A DNA stretch of 64,000 nucleotides from Peptostreptococcus russellii (GCF_003012055.1 NZ_JYGE01000001.1:124001-188000); one strand, 5' to 3'. Counted from the first letter of the stretch, positions 30,502 through 38,474 are shown. Program-made: numbers and translations. The notes: a model not told the origin generated them from the sequence alone.

Positions 30502-30599
30502 GTATTAAACTAACCAAAATGGAATGTAAAGTGTTTCTATGATTTTTAATTCAGTATTAATTATTAAGCTAAATAATAATCCACAGAAGGAGGAGTCTT

Positions 30600-31592
30600 A
30601 TGAAGAAAAACATCTATATATACTCAGAATCTCAACTTAGGAGAAAAGACAACACAATTCAAATAAATTTGGATGGTGGAGGAAAAAAAGATATACCGAT
30701 AGAGAGAGTATCTGATATTTATGTTATGACAGAGATGAGTTTTAATACTAGTATTATTAATTTGCTATCAAAATATGGAATTACCATGCATTTTTTTAAT
30801 TACTATAGTTATTATACGGGAAGTTTTTATCCTAGGGAAACAAATGTATCAGGTAAGCTGCTAGTTCATCAAGTGGGGCATTTTATAGATGAAGAGTTGC
30901 GTTTAGAGATTGCCAAAGAGTTTGTACTAGGTGCTACAGATGGAATTTTAAGAAATTTAAAATACTATAATAATAGGGGAAAGGATCTTTCAAAATATAT
31001 TAAGGACATTGATTTTCTTAGGAAAAAAATAAAATTACAGAATAATGTATCTGAATTGATGGGAATTGAGGGAAATATTCATAAGATTTATTATGATTCT
31101 TGGAATATTATAGTAAATCAAGAAATTGATTTTGAAAAAAGAGTAAAGAGACCTCCAGATAATATGATTAATACTATGATTTCATTTGTGAATAGTCTAA
31201 TATATACAACAGTTTTATCTCAAATATATATTACTCAACTTGATCCAACGATTAGCTACTTACATGTTCCAGGTGAAAGGCGTTTTTCTCTTGCTTTGGA
31301 CATAGCAGAGGTATTTAAACCTTTAGTTGGAGATAGGCTTATATTTTCATTGCTAAATAGAAATCAAATAACTGAAGATTGTTTTAGTAAAGACTTAAAT
31401 TATCTCCAGATGACAAAGAAAGCTTCTCAGATAATTCTTAGGGAATTTGACGAGTCTCTCAAAAGGACTATAAAGCATAAGGAGTTAGGAAAAAGTGTAA
31501 GTTATAAATATTTAATGAGATTAGAGGCTTATAAGTTAATCAAACATTTATTGGGTGAAAAGGAGTATCAGAGTTTTAAGCTTTGGTGGTAA
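30600..31592 (+). CDS. cas1: CRISPR integrase Cas1
   Basis: A 330-residue integrase that, with Cas2, inserts new spacers at the leader end of the array. The metal-binding residues are recognisable as E in MGIEGNI (about 156), H in SYLHVPGERRF (about 222) and D in LALDIAEVFKP (about 234). Length and motifs fit type I-B Cas1. ATG 30600 follows AAGGAGGAG. The gene begins only 69 bases after the last repeat, and I see neither a terminator nor a good promoter in that gap. It is followed closely by cas2. Confidence 0.96.
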   Translation: MKKNIYIYSESQLRRKDNTIQINLDGGGKKDIPIERVSDIYVMTEMSFNTSIINLLSKYGITMHFFNYYSYYTGSFYPRETNVSGKLLVHQVGHFIDEELRLEIAKEFVLGATDGILRNLKYYNNRGKDLSKYIKDIDFLRKKIKLQNNVSELMGIEGNIHKIYYDSWNIIVNQEIDFEKRVKRPPDNMINTMISFVNSLIYTTVLSQIYITQLDPTISYLHVPGERRFSLALDIAEVFKPLVGDRLIFSLLNRNQITEDCFSKDLNYLQMTKKASQIILREFDESLKRTIKHKELGKSVSYKYLMRLEAYKLIKHLLGEKEYQSFKLWW

Positions 31593-31609
31593 TTTGTGTG
31601 AGGTGGATT

Positions 31610-31888
31610 ATGTATATTATTTTGGTATATGATATAGCTTTGGATGAGAATGGAGCAAAAGTTTGGAGAGATACATTTAAAATTTGCAAAAGATATTTAA
31701 CTCATGTGCAAAACTCTGTATTTGAAGGAGAAGTATCAAAGTCTCAGTTATTTGAACTGAAAAAAGCTTTCAAAAAGGTGATAAGAAAAGATAAAGATTC
31801 CTTGATTATATTTTCTAGTAGGGATCAGAGGTGGCTGGATAAGGATATTTTTGGTATATATAATGAGGATATGGATAATTTTATATAG
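31610..31888 (+). CDS. cas2: CRISPR integration factor Cas2
   Basis: A 92-residue ferredoxin-fold protein that bridges two Cas1 dimers during spacer integration. MYIILVYDIAL carries the conserved aspartate of Cas2 proteins (YDI), and SSRDQRWLDKDIFGI fits the C-terminal part of the I-B group. ATG 31610 is preceded by GAGGTGG; an in-frame GTG at 31583 inside the end of cas1 has no good site. It lies 17 bases after cas1 and closes the CRISPR-Cas locus. Confidence 0.95.
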   Translation: MYIILVYDIALDENGAKVWRDTFKICKRYLTHVQNSVFEGEVSKSQLFELKKAFKKVIRKDKDSLIIFSSRDQRWLDKDIFGIYNEDMDNFI

Positions 31889-31970
31889 ACTTTAAAGAGT
31901 AAACTTCTTTTAATAAAGGTATTTACAAGAATTAAAGTTATATTTATTTATATAAAAAACATGGTTGATA

Positions 31971-32011
31971 TTGACAGCTATGTTTTTTTGCTGTAAAATG
32001 AACAGTGTTCA
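31971..32011 (+). promoter_or_regulatory. Promoter and operator of the TetR-type gene
   Basis: TTGACA (31971-31976) and TAAAAT (31994-31999) are 17 bases apart. The palindrome TGAACA-G-TGTTCA (31999-32011) touches the last base of the -10 box, which would allow repression of this promoter by its own product. Confidence 0.85.
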
Positions 32012-32027
32012 GAGGAGGCGATTAAAG

Positions 32028-32585
32028 ATGAATATAACATCTATTTCAAGGGAGAAAATCCTTGAAGAAAGTAAAAAAATAGTTTCGAATGAAGGTTTAT
32101 CAGCAGTAAGTATTAGAAAATTGGCTTCTGAGTGCGATGTATCGATAGGTACTATATATAATTATTTTGAATCAAAGTCAGATCTTGTGCTTGCTGTGAT
32201 AGAGGATACTTGGAAGGATATATTCCATATGTCTGAAGAAAATCTATACTTTGAAAATTTTTCTGAATGCGTTGACTTTATATTTAAGGCAGTGGAAAAA
32301 GGTGTTCTTGAATATAGAAACTTTTTTGATTTTCATTCAATGAGTTTAGCTGCTGTCAACAAAGAAAAAAGTAAAATGATGATGGAAAAGTACTTTATGC
32401 ATATAAAGCATCAAATGTTTGAGACTTTGGACAAAGATAAGGGAATTAGAGAAGGTGCTTTTGATAGTAATTTTTCAAAAAAAGATTTTGTGGAAATTAT
32501 ATTTTCAATGTTGTTATCTTCAGTAATGGATAAGACTAACAATAGCGATGTTGTTGTTGAGATAGTGAGAAGGTGTATATACTAG
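32028..32585 (+). CDS. TetR/AcrR family transcriptional regulator
   Basis: A 185-residue regulator. The N-terminal helix-turn-helix is clear (SREKILEESKKIVSNEG, then SIRKLASECDVSIGTIYNYF) and is followed by a mostly helical ligand-binding and dimerisation domain. ATG 32028 has AGGAGG upstream; the open frame extends further back but only through the promoter. Its putative operator TGAACA-N-TGTTCA overlaps its own promoter and recurs 41 bases after its stop codon, ahead of three membrane-protein genes, so those are the probable targets. The inducing ligand is unknown. Confidence 0.92.
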   Translation: MNITSISREKILEESKKIVSNEGLSAVSIRKLASECDVSIGTIYNYFESKSDLVLAVIEDTWKDIFHMSEENLYFENFSECVDFIFKAVEKGVLEYRNFFDFHSMSLAAVNKEKSKMMMEKYFMHIKHQMFETLDKDKGIREGAFDSNFSKKDFVEIIFSMLLSSVMDKTNNSDVVVEIVRRCIY

Positions 32586-32621
32586 GTATGTAATAATATT
32601 CTAGTATATTATTTTTAGAGG

Positions 32622-32642
32622 AATATGAACAGTGTTCATATT
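32622..32642. promoter_or_regulatory. Second TetR operator, 10-1-10 palindrome
   Basis: AATATGAACA-G-TGTTCATATT is a perfect palindrome that contains the same 13-base core found at the TetR promoter. It lies upstream of the membrane-protein genes. Confidence 0.8.
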
Positions 32643-32659
32643 TGGCTTTACTAGATTAT

Positions 32660-32727
32660 CTAGTTATTAAAGTTTTCTAGTTATTGAAGTTTTTAAGTTA
32701 TTGAAGTTTTCTGGTTATTTAAGCTTT
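32660..32727 (+). repeat. Four 17-bp tandem repeats
   Basis: Units CTAGTTATTAAAGTTTT, CTAGTTATTGAAGTTTT, TAAGTTATTGAAGTTTT and CTGGTTATTTAAGCTTT follow one another between the second operator and the next gene. Confidence 0.9.
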
Positions 32728-32769
32728 AGTAAGAGATATTTATATGTAATAAGAGTTAGGGGTGTTTTT

Positions 32770-33195
32770 ATGAAAGTAAAAAAAATCAATTTATTGGCAA
32801 TAGCATCTTTAGTGTGGTTGATAGCGGGATTTAATATTTTGAGAATAGGTGTTATATCTTATAAAAATCATGTGACAGTTCTGGGAATAGCAATATCTAT
32901 AATTGTTTTTTTGTTATTCTGGACAAAAGTGTTTCATAAGCTTGTAAAAAAACATACGACTAGAATAATAAATTATAAGGAAGAAAAGCAATTGTTTTTT
33001 AAGTTTTTTGATAAGAAATCATTTCTTATAATGGCATTTATGATGACTTTTGGGATAGCATTGAGAGTGAGTAATTTGCTAGCAGATGTATATATTGCAG
33101 AATTTTATACAGGTCTTGGTACTGCTCTTAGTTTGGCAGGACTATTATTTGGAGTAAACTATATTAAAAATAGTAGTTGTCCTATTTTAAATTAG
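32770..33195 (+). CDS. Small membrane protein of unknown function
   Basis: A 141-residue protein with about four membrane helices (roughly residues 8-28, 33-55, 82-102 and 111-131), joined by a basic cytoplasmic loop. I do not recognise a family. ATG 32770 is chosen because AGGGGTG lies before it and because codons upstream run through the tandem repeat. It is the first gene after the second TetR operator and is probably controlled by that regulator. Its neighbours are also small membrane proteins. Confidence 0.65.
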   Translation: MKVKKINLLAIASLVWLIAGFNILRIGVISYKNHVTVLGIAISIIVFLLFWTKVFHKLVKKHTTRIINYKEEKQLFFKFFDKKSFLIMAFMMTFGIALRVSNLLADVYIAEFYTGLGTALSLAGLLFGVNYIKNSSCPILN

Positions 33196-33296
33196 CTTCA
33201 GTTTTTATTAGGAAAGTACTGAATTTATATGCATTTACTTATATTAGGTCATTCATATAAACAATAAATTATTTTATAAATAAGGAGGTAATTATT

Positions 33297-33716
33297 TTGA
33301 AGAAATATATTAATCTATCATTTATATACTTTATATTTGCTATGATTGCGGGTGTATTTTACAGGGAATACACAAAATTTGTAGGATTTACAGATAGGAG
33401 TAGCCTTTCACTTGTTCATGGGCATTTACTGGCTTTGGGTATGATTATGTTTTTAATAGTGGCTTTATTTAGTATGAAGTTTGACTTTGAAAATAATAAA
33501 AAAATAAAGCTTTTCTATAAAATATACAATTCTGGAGTTATTTTGACGGCAGTGATGCTTTTTGTAAGAGGAATGGTTCAGGTAAATAACACTGTAATAT
33601 CAAAGGGATTAGACGCTTCTATATCTGGTATATCAGGTATTGGTCATCTACTACTTTTGGTAGGTTTGGTGTTTATGTTTTTAGCTTTAAAGGAAGAGGC
33701 AGGAAAGCTCGAGTAG
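33297..33716 (+). CDS. DUF2871 family membrane protein
   Basis: A 139-residue protein with four predicted membrane helices. YREYTKFVGFTDRSSLSLVHGHLLALGM in two blocks, with its conserved histidines (HGH) and a later GHLLLLVG, matches the DUF2871 family of Gram-positive membrane proteins. No biochemical function is known for the family; histidines within helices could bind a metal or haem, which is inference. The start is a TTG at 33297 with GGAGG nine bases before it. It probably belongs to the TetR-controlled group. Confidence 0.75.
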   Translation: MKKYINLSFIYFIFAMIAGVFYREYTKFVGFTDRSSLSLVHGHLLALGMIMFLIVALFSMKFDFENNKKIKLFYKIYNSGVILTAVMLFVRGMVQVNNTVISKGLDASISGISGIGHLLLLVGLVFMFLALKEEAGKLE

Positions 33717-33779
33717 TTTTCTAGGGTTAAAAAATAATAAGTATTTAAATAAAGAGAGTATTACAAGGGAGGAATTAAT

Positions 33780-34451
33780 ATGCAAGCAATATTTGAAACT
33801 ATTTTTGATATAGTTTATCTGCTAAGTGTAATTAGCTTGGGAATTATTATGATTAGAAAGAGTAAAGGAAGAGAAGAAATAAGGTTATTTGGACTGATGG
33901 CAGTAGTACTTGGGCTTGGAGATGCCTTTCATCTAGTTCCAAGAGCGTATGCACTTTGTACAAATGGATTGGAAAATCATGTAGTAGCTTTAGGAGTGGG
34001 TAAGTTAATAACTTCTATAACAATGACTGTGTTTTACTTTATACTTTATAAGATCTGGTGCTTGCGATATGATGTTGATATGGAGAAGGCTGGACTTACA
34101 AAGACAATATATTCTTTGGTGCTTTTGAGAGTAGTTCTATGTTTATTGCCACAGAATCAGTGGACAAGTGCAACTCCGTCGCTAGCTTTTGATATATTGA
34201 GAAATATTCCTTTCGCTATATTAGGAATAGTGATTATAGTAATATTTTATAAGAAGTCAAGAGAACATAATGACCACGCATTTAAAAATATGTGGCTAGC
34301 AATTGTTTTAAGCTTTGCCTTTTATATTCCAGTGGTTTTATTTTCAGGAGTATTTCCTCCTATTGGAGCCTTGATGATACCAAAAACTTGTGCTTATGTG
34401 TGGATTGTATGGATGGGCTACAAGGATATGAAAAATAAGGAACTAGTATAG
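33780..34451 (+). CDS. Multi-pass membrane protein of unknown function
   Basis: A 223-residue protein with about seven predicted membrane helices and very short loops. Conserved-looking polar residues inside helices (GDAFHLVPRAYAL near residue 48, and FPPIGALMIPKTCAYVW near the end) suggest a transporter- or sensor-like fold, but I cannot assign a family. ATG 33780 has GGGAGG upstream. It follows the DUF2871 gene by 63 bases, so the two probably share a transcript, and both lie downstream of the second TetR operator. Confidence 0.65.
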   Translation: MQAIFETIFDIVYLLSVISLGIIMIRKSKGREEIRLFGLMAVVLGLGDAFHLVPRAYALCTNGLENHVVALGVGKLITSITMTVFYFILYKIWCLRYDVDMEKAGLTKTIYSLVLLRVVLCLLPQNQWTSATPSLAFDILRNIPFAILGIVIIVIFYKKSREHNDHAFKNMWLAIVLSFAFYIPVVLFSGVFPPIGALMIPKTCAYVWIVWMGYKDMKNKELV

Positions 34452-34907
34452 AAAGTATTGTATAAAGTTAAAGTGCTAAAAATAGTATTAAATAAAAAAA
34501 CTAATTTTAGATAGTATTAACAGAAAGTCAAAGTGCTGAAAAAGTTTTTATAGAAATAAAAAATTGAATTAAAAAGTATTATGAGAAATAAAAAACTGAT
34601 TTAGATAGTATTATTAAAGATAATAAATTAGTATAAAGATATAAAAGCAGTCAAATATATTATTGGCTGCTTTTTTATTTAAACAATTAGAGATTAGTAT
34701 ATAGAAGTAAGAGTGTGTATTTATTAGAAGAATACTAAATAGATATATCTAAGAAATGACAGAGAATATATAAAAAAACAGTAGATAAAATAAGAATGCA
34801 AAAATATGAAAGTAGTTGATAATAATTATTATTCTTTGGGTATAGGTACTAATATCTCGTGTAGATATTTTAGATCTACAAAATGTTAATAATTTTAGGA
34901 GGACAAA
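34452..34907 (+). other. Intergenic region with degenerate repeats
   Basis: 456 bases without a gene. The first 170 bases hold diverged direct repeats (AAAGTGCTAAAAATAGTATT-like). A terminator is at 34643-34677, and a 7-bp hairpin (TGTAGAT/ATCTACA) precedes the ribosome binding site of the next gene. Confidence 0.6.
34643..34677 (+). terminator. Terminator of the membrane-protein group
   Basis: AAAAGCAGTCAA (34643-34654) pairs with TTGGCTGCTTTT (34663-34674), with one G-U pair, and is followed by T residues. Confidence 0.85.
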
Positions 34908-35717
34908 ATGTCAGATATTTTTGCAGTTAAATTAATAGATATAATAGATGAGGGAGATAAGAGAGTAAGCTTGTATTTTGATATACCAAAAGATTTTGTA
35001 TGGGAAGCTGGTGCTCATATATCTCTTGCTTTAGAAGGTTATGACAAAAAAGGAAGTGTTAACAAGGACTATGTAAGAAAGTTTTCTATACAAACACTTA
35101 TGAATGAGGGAAAGATAGGAGTAACTACCAGACTAGATAGCTCAGATTCTGTATATAAGGAGAAGATAGCTTCTCTTAAAATAGGAGATTATTGTTATAT
35201 TATAGAGTCAGGATGTAGAATGAGTTTGAGAAGAGAAAATAAGGATATAGTACTTATAAGTATGGGGGTAGGTATGGCCACTATGAGACCACTAGTTCAT
35301 GCTTTTGAAGAGTGCCCAGATGGAATTAGATCTCTTACAAATATTTGTGTAAATAAAACAGATAATATCTTATATAAGAATGAATTTGATAGTATGAAAG
35401 ATATTTGTGATAGTCATTGCTGTCACAATAGAGAAGAGTTAAAGGTAGACTTGGCAGAGATATGCAAGGAAAGTAAAGATAAGATATTTTACCTTGTAGG
35501 AAGTAAGCCTTTTGTAGAAAATATGGTCTCTCAGTTGAGGGGACATAATGTAGCGAAAGAAAATATAGTGATCGATAAAAAGACAGGAGTTCTAGATGGA
35601 ATTTATGCAGGTGCTAGTTTTAATTCCTACAAAGATTTCAAGAGTTCTAGTTCTTTTAAAGCTATAGAATTACCAAAAAAGCCTTGCGACTGTAATGGAA
35701 ATTGTACTTGTAAGTAA
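34908..35717 (+). CDS. Ferredoxin-NADP reductase-like flavoprotein with a cysteine-rich tail
   Basis: A 269-residue protein of the ferredoxin reductase fold. YVRKFSIQT is the flavin-binding RxxS element, and GVGMATMRPLVHAFEEC and YLVGSKPFVENM are the nucleotide-binding elements. Unusually, the protein ends in KPCDCNGNCTCK, a CxCx3CxC cluster that could bind a metal or a small iron-sulfur centre in place of the 2Fe-2S domain of ring-hydroxylating reductases; a central CDSHCCHN adds three more cysteines. AGGAGG precedes ATG 34908. The redox partner is unknown. It lies upstream of the sulfur/selenium operon but has its own terminator, so it is a separate unit. Confidence 0.75.
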   Translation: MSDIFAVKLIDIIDEGDKRVSLYFDIPKDFVWEAGAHISLALEGYDKKGSVNKDYVRKFSIQTLMNEGKIGVTTRLDSSDSVYKEKIASLKIGDYCYIIESGCRMSLRRENKDIVLISMGVGMATMRPLVHAFEECPDGIRSLTNICVNKTDNILYKNEFDSMKDICDSHCCHNREELKVDLAEICKESKDKIFYLVGSKPFVENMVSQLRGHNVAKENIVIDKKTGVLDGIYAGASFNSYKDFKSSSSFKAIELPKKPCDCNGNCTCK

Positions 35718-35828
35718 AAATACATAAATGCTAATATAAATTTAAATATTTGAAAGTAATGATTTAGTTAGTCTGTGAAAGAAAATTAGCTTTTAAAAAA
35801 AGGTTTAAATAATAGTATTTTTTTTATT

Positions 35829-35858
35829 GAGAGGGTGTAATAAGCCCTCTTTTTTTAT
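35829..35858 (+). terminator. Terminator after the flavoprotein gene
   Basis: AGAGGG (35830-35835) pairs with CCCTCT (35845-35850), followed by seven T residues. Confidence 0.85.
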
Positions 35859-35875
35859 TTCAAATTTTAAAAATA

Positions 35876-35914
35876 CAACATACAACTATTGATAAAAGTA
35901 ATAGTTGTATGTTG
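35876..35914. repeat. Perfect 15-bp hairpin upstream of the sulfur/selenium operon
   Basis: CAACATACAACTATT (35876-35890) and AATAGTTGTATGTTG (35900-35914) flank a 9-nt loop. No T run follows. It lies 140 bases before the desulfurase gene and is an operator or leader-structure candidate. The rest of the gap 35718-36053 is AT-rich and holds no gene. Confidence 0.75.
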
Positions 35915-36053
35915 ATTTATAGTTATTTTATATAAAAACTATTATTTATTGTTATATTTTTATATAAATGCTATTCTTAATTAGAAGTATATCTATAAAT
36001 TACTATATATATGCTTTTTAGTTATTGACTGTACTAAAAAAGGGGGTGGAAAG

Positions 36054-37211
36054 TTGATATATTTGGATAATGCGGCTACATCTAAAACAAAACCAGATGA
36101 AGTTATACAAGCAGTTATAGATGCTATGCACTCAGCTGGTAATGCTTCTAGAGGTGCAAGCAATGAAAGTCTTTCATCTGATAGAATAGTATTTCAAGCC
36201 AGAAAAAAAATATCAGAGCTATTCAATGTTTCAAATCCTCGACAGGTAGTATTTACCAAAAACTCAACGGAGGCAATAAATATAGCATTACAAGGCATTA
36301 TTGAAGAAGGTGACCATGTAATTACAAGTTGTATGGAACATAATTCTGTTTTAAGACCACTTAATTATCTTAAAAGAGATAAAAATGTAGAGCTTGATTA
36401 TATTCATATAGACGAAAATGGAGATCTTAAATATGAAGAAATAAAAGGACTAATAAAACTTAATACTAGAGTACTCGTACTAAACCATGCGTCTAATGTT
36501 ACTGGGAATATAAACAATTTAAAGCTTGTAGGCGATATTTGTCGTGCAAAAAATATTATATTTATAGTAGATGTATCTCAAAGTGCGGGTTCATTTGATA
36601 TAGATATGATAAGAGACAATATAGATGTAGTTTGTTTCACTGGACATAAGTCACTTTTGGGACCACAGGGAACTGGCGGTTTGTGTGTTAGGGATTATAT
36701 ATATATAAATCCATTGATGTCTGGAGGAACAGGGGTACATACATATGACTCATATCAACCAGATAGGATGCCAACTAGATTGGAGTCAGGAACACTAAAT
36801 GCTCATGGAATTGCAGGTCTTGCTGCAGGTATTGATTATATAAACTCCAAGGGTATAGATAATCTTACAGAAAAAGCTACATTTCTTAGCAAAAGATTTT
36901 TTGAAGGTATTAAATCACTGGAGAATATAAAACTATATGGAAACTATAGCACAGATTATAGAGCTCCTATAGTATCTATGAACATAGGAGATATGGACTC
37001 TTCAAAGGTGAGTGCTATCCTTTCAGAACAGTATGATATTTCGACTAGACCAGGTGCACACTGTGCTCCACTTCTTCATAAATCAATGAATACTGTAGAT
37101 CAGGGGATGGTGAGATTTAGTTTTTCTCATCAAAATACAATAGAAGAAGTTGATATAGCGATAAATGCAGTAAAGGAAATAATAGAAAAAGAAAACGTTA
37201 CAACAATTTAG
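36054..37211 (+). CDS. Cysteine desulfurase family protein (class V aminotransferase fold)
   Basis: A 385-residue PLP enzyme. YLDNAATSKTKP at the N-terminus, the PLP lysine in FTGHKSLLGPQG (about K198) and the catalytic cysteine in RPGAHCAPLLH (about C337) fit the group of cysteine desulfurases that accompany YedE and YedF-like genes. It would remove sulfur from cysteine, or selenium from selenocysteine, as a persulfide or perselenide. The start at 36054 is a TTG preceded by GGGGGTGG. It heads an operon with a YedE-type transporter, a TusA-like carrier and a DUF3343 protein, suggesting delivery of S or Se to an acceptor. It is unlikely to be the housekeeping IscS or SufS, as no iscU or sufU is next to it. 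Confidence 0.88.
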   Translation: MIYLDNAATSKTKPDEVIQAVIDAMHSAGNASRGASNESLSSDRIVFQARKKISELFNVSNPRQVVFTKNSTEAINIALQGIIEEGDHVITSCMEHNSVLRPLNYLKRDKNVELDYIHIDENGDLKYEEIKGLIKLNTRVLVLNHASNVTGNINNLKLVGDICRAKNIIFIVDVSQSAGSFDIDMIRDNIDVVCFTGHKSLLGPQGTGGLCVRDYIYINPLMSGGTGVHTYDSYQPDRMPTRLESGTLNAHGIAGLAAGIDYINSKGIDNLTEKATFLSKRFFEGIKSLENIKLYGNYSTDYRAPIVSMNIGDMDSSKVSAILSEQYDISTRPGAHCAPLLHKSMNTVDQGMVRFSFSHQNTIEEVDIAINAVKEIIEKENVTTI

Positions 37212-37301
37212 TAAGAATATTAATCAGTCAATGAAATCAGTCAATAACGTGTAATTATTAAATAATATGTTTGTAAAATTAAAAAAAGGAGAGTATTTTA
37301 A

Positions 37302-38402
37302 ATGAATTTTGACAGCAAAAAAGGTTTGTTTTCATTAGGTATTATAGCTGGTATTGGTGCGGCTATACTTGCTGCTTTAGGAAATCCAAAGAATATGGCT
37401 TTCTGTATAGCTTGTTTTATAAGAGATACAGCAGGATCTATGAAGTTTCATCAGGCAGAAGTAGTACAGTATTTTAGACCAGAGGTAGTAGGTATTATTT
37501 TAGGGGCATTTTTGATTTCCCTTTACAAAAAAGAGTATAGATCAACAGCAGGATCATCACCAGCAATAAGATTTTTATTAGGTGTTATAATGGTTGTTTG
37601 TGCTTTGGTATTCTTAGGATGCCCGCTTCGTATGGTATTAAGAATGGCAGCAGGTGATATAAGTGCTTACATAGGACTTATAGGTTTTGTTGCTGGAGTA
37701 TATACAGGGGTTGTATTCCTTAAAAAGGGATTCACACTTGGAAGAGCACATATAACAAAGAAGGAAAGTGGATATATACTTCCTCTTGTAGTAACAGTAT
37801 TATTTATACTTAGCATAACAGTAACAACTTTATTTGTTACAAGTGTTAAAGGACCAGGTAGCATGCACGCTCCAGTAATTGCTTCTCTATTAGTAGGTTT
37901 ACTATTCGGTGTAATATCTCAAAAGACAAGAATGTGTTTTGCAGGTTCAGTAAGAGATGTATTCCTAATAAGAGATTTTAGCTTACTTAGTATAATCGGT
38001 GGTGTATTTGTAGCAATGCTAGTATATAATGTTGCAACAGGTAACTTTGAATTTGTAGCTTTTGGACCAGTAGCACATGCACAGACACTTTGGAATATAC
38101 TATCTATGTATGCAGTAGGATTTGCAGCAATATTATTAGGTGGTTGCCCTCTTAGACAGTTGGTAATAGCATCTACAGGATCTTCAGATGCAGTATTTAC
38201 AGTGATAGGTATGTTTATCGGTGGAGCACTTGCTCATAACTTTGTATTAGCATCTGCACCTGCTGCTGCAGCAACAGCAACAGAAGCAGCTAGTATAGGT
38301 GGACCAGGACCAAACGGTAAAATAGCTGTAATAGTTTCTATAGTATTATTATTCATAATAGCTATGTGGGGACTTAAGAAAGAAAAAACAGCATCTAAGT
38401 AA
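37302..38402 (+). CDS. yedE: YedE family membrane transporter (putative selenium/sulfur transport)
   Basis: A 366-residue polytopic protein with about ten membrane helices. Paired YeeE/YedE signatures appear twice (FLGCPLRMVLRMAAGD and LLGGCPLRQLVIAST), together with KTRMCFAGSVRD and CIACFIRDTAG. The conserved cysteines in these loops are thought to relay thiosulfate or selenium compounds through the membrane. Members of this branch co-occur with selenium-use genes, so they are annotated as putative selenium transporters, but sulfur (thiosulfate) uptake is an alternative. An alanine/threonine-rich loop occurs near residue 325. It lies 90 bases after the desulfurase in the same operon. Confidence 0.92.
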   Translation: MNFDSKKGLFSLGIIAGIGAAILAALGNPKNMAFCIACFIRDTAGSMKFHQAEVVQYFRPEVVGIILGAFLISLYKKEYRSTAGSSPAIRFLLGVIMVVCALVFLGCPLRMVLRMAAGDISAYIGLIGFVAGVYTGVVFLKKGFTLGRAHITKKESGYILPLVVTVLFILSITVTTLFVTSVKGPGSMHAPVIASLLVGLLFGVISQKTRMCFAGSVRDVFLIRDFSLLSIIGGVFVAMLVYNVATGNFEFVAFGPVAHAQTLWNILSMYAVGFAAILLGGCPLRQLVIASTGSSDAVFTVIGMFIGGALAHNFVLASAPAAAATATEAASIGGPGPNGKIAVIVSIVLLFIIAMWGLKKEKTASK

Positions 38403-38474
38403 TTTTTAGTGAAAAATTAAGACATTTAATATAATTGATAAATATATTTGTATATAAAATAGGGAGGAATAGGA

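Larger units (their letters stand above)
21241..30531 (+). CRISPR. Type I-B CRISPR array, 141 repeats and 140 spacers
   Basis: The 30-base repeat starts GTATTAAACTAACC and ends GTGGAATGTAAAG, and recurs about every 66 bases from 21241 to 30502. Counting start positions by hand gives 141 repeats. Spacers are 34-40 bases, mostly 36 or 37. Repeats on the cas4 side are identical. Variants cluster at the other end: C to T in AACTAATC (28511 and 29702), GCATT at the start (28776), GGGATATAAAG (29970 and 30436), and AAAATGG in the terminal repeat (30502). This polarity places the leader at 21066-21240. Predicted Cas6 cleavage would leave ATGTAAAG as the crRNA 5' handle. Many spacers look like coding DNA of phages, some carrying ribosome-binding-site plus start-codon strings. 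Confidence 0.99.
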
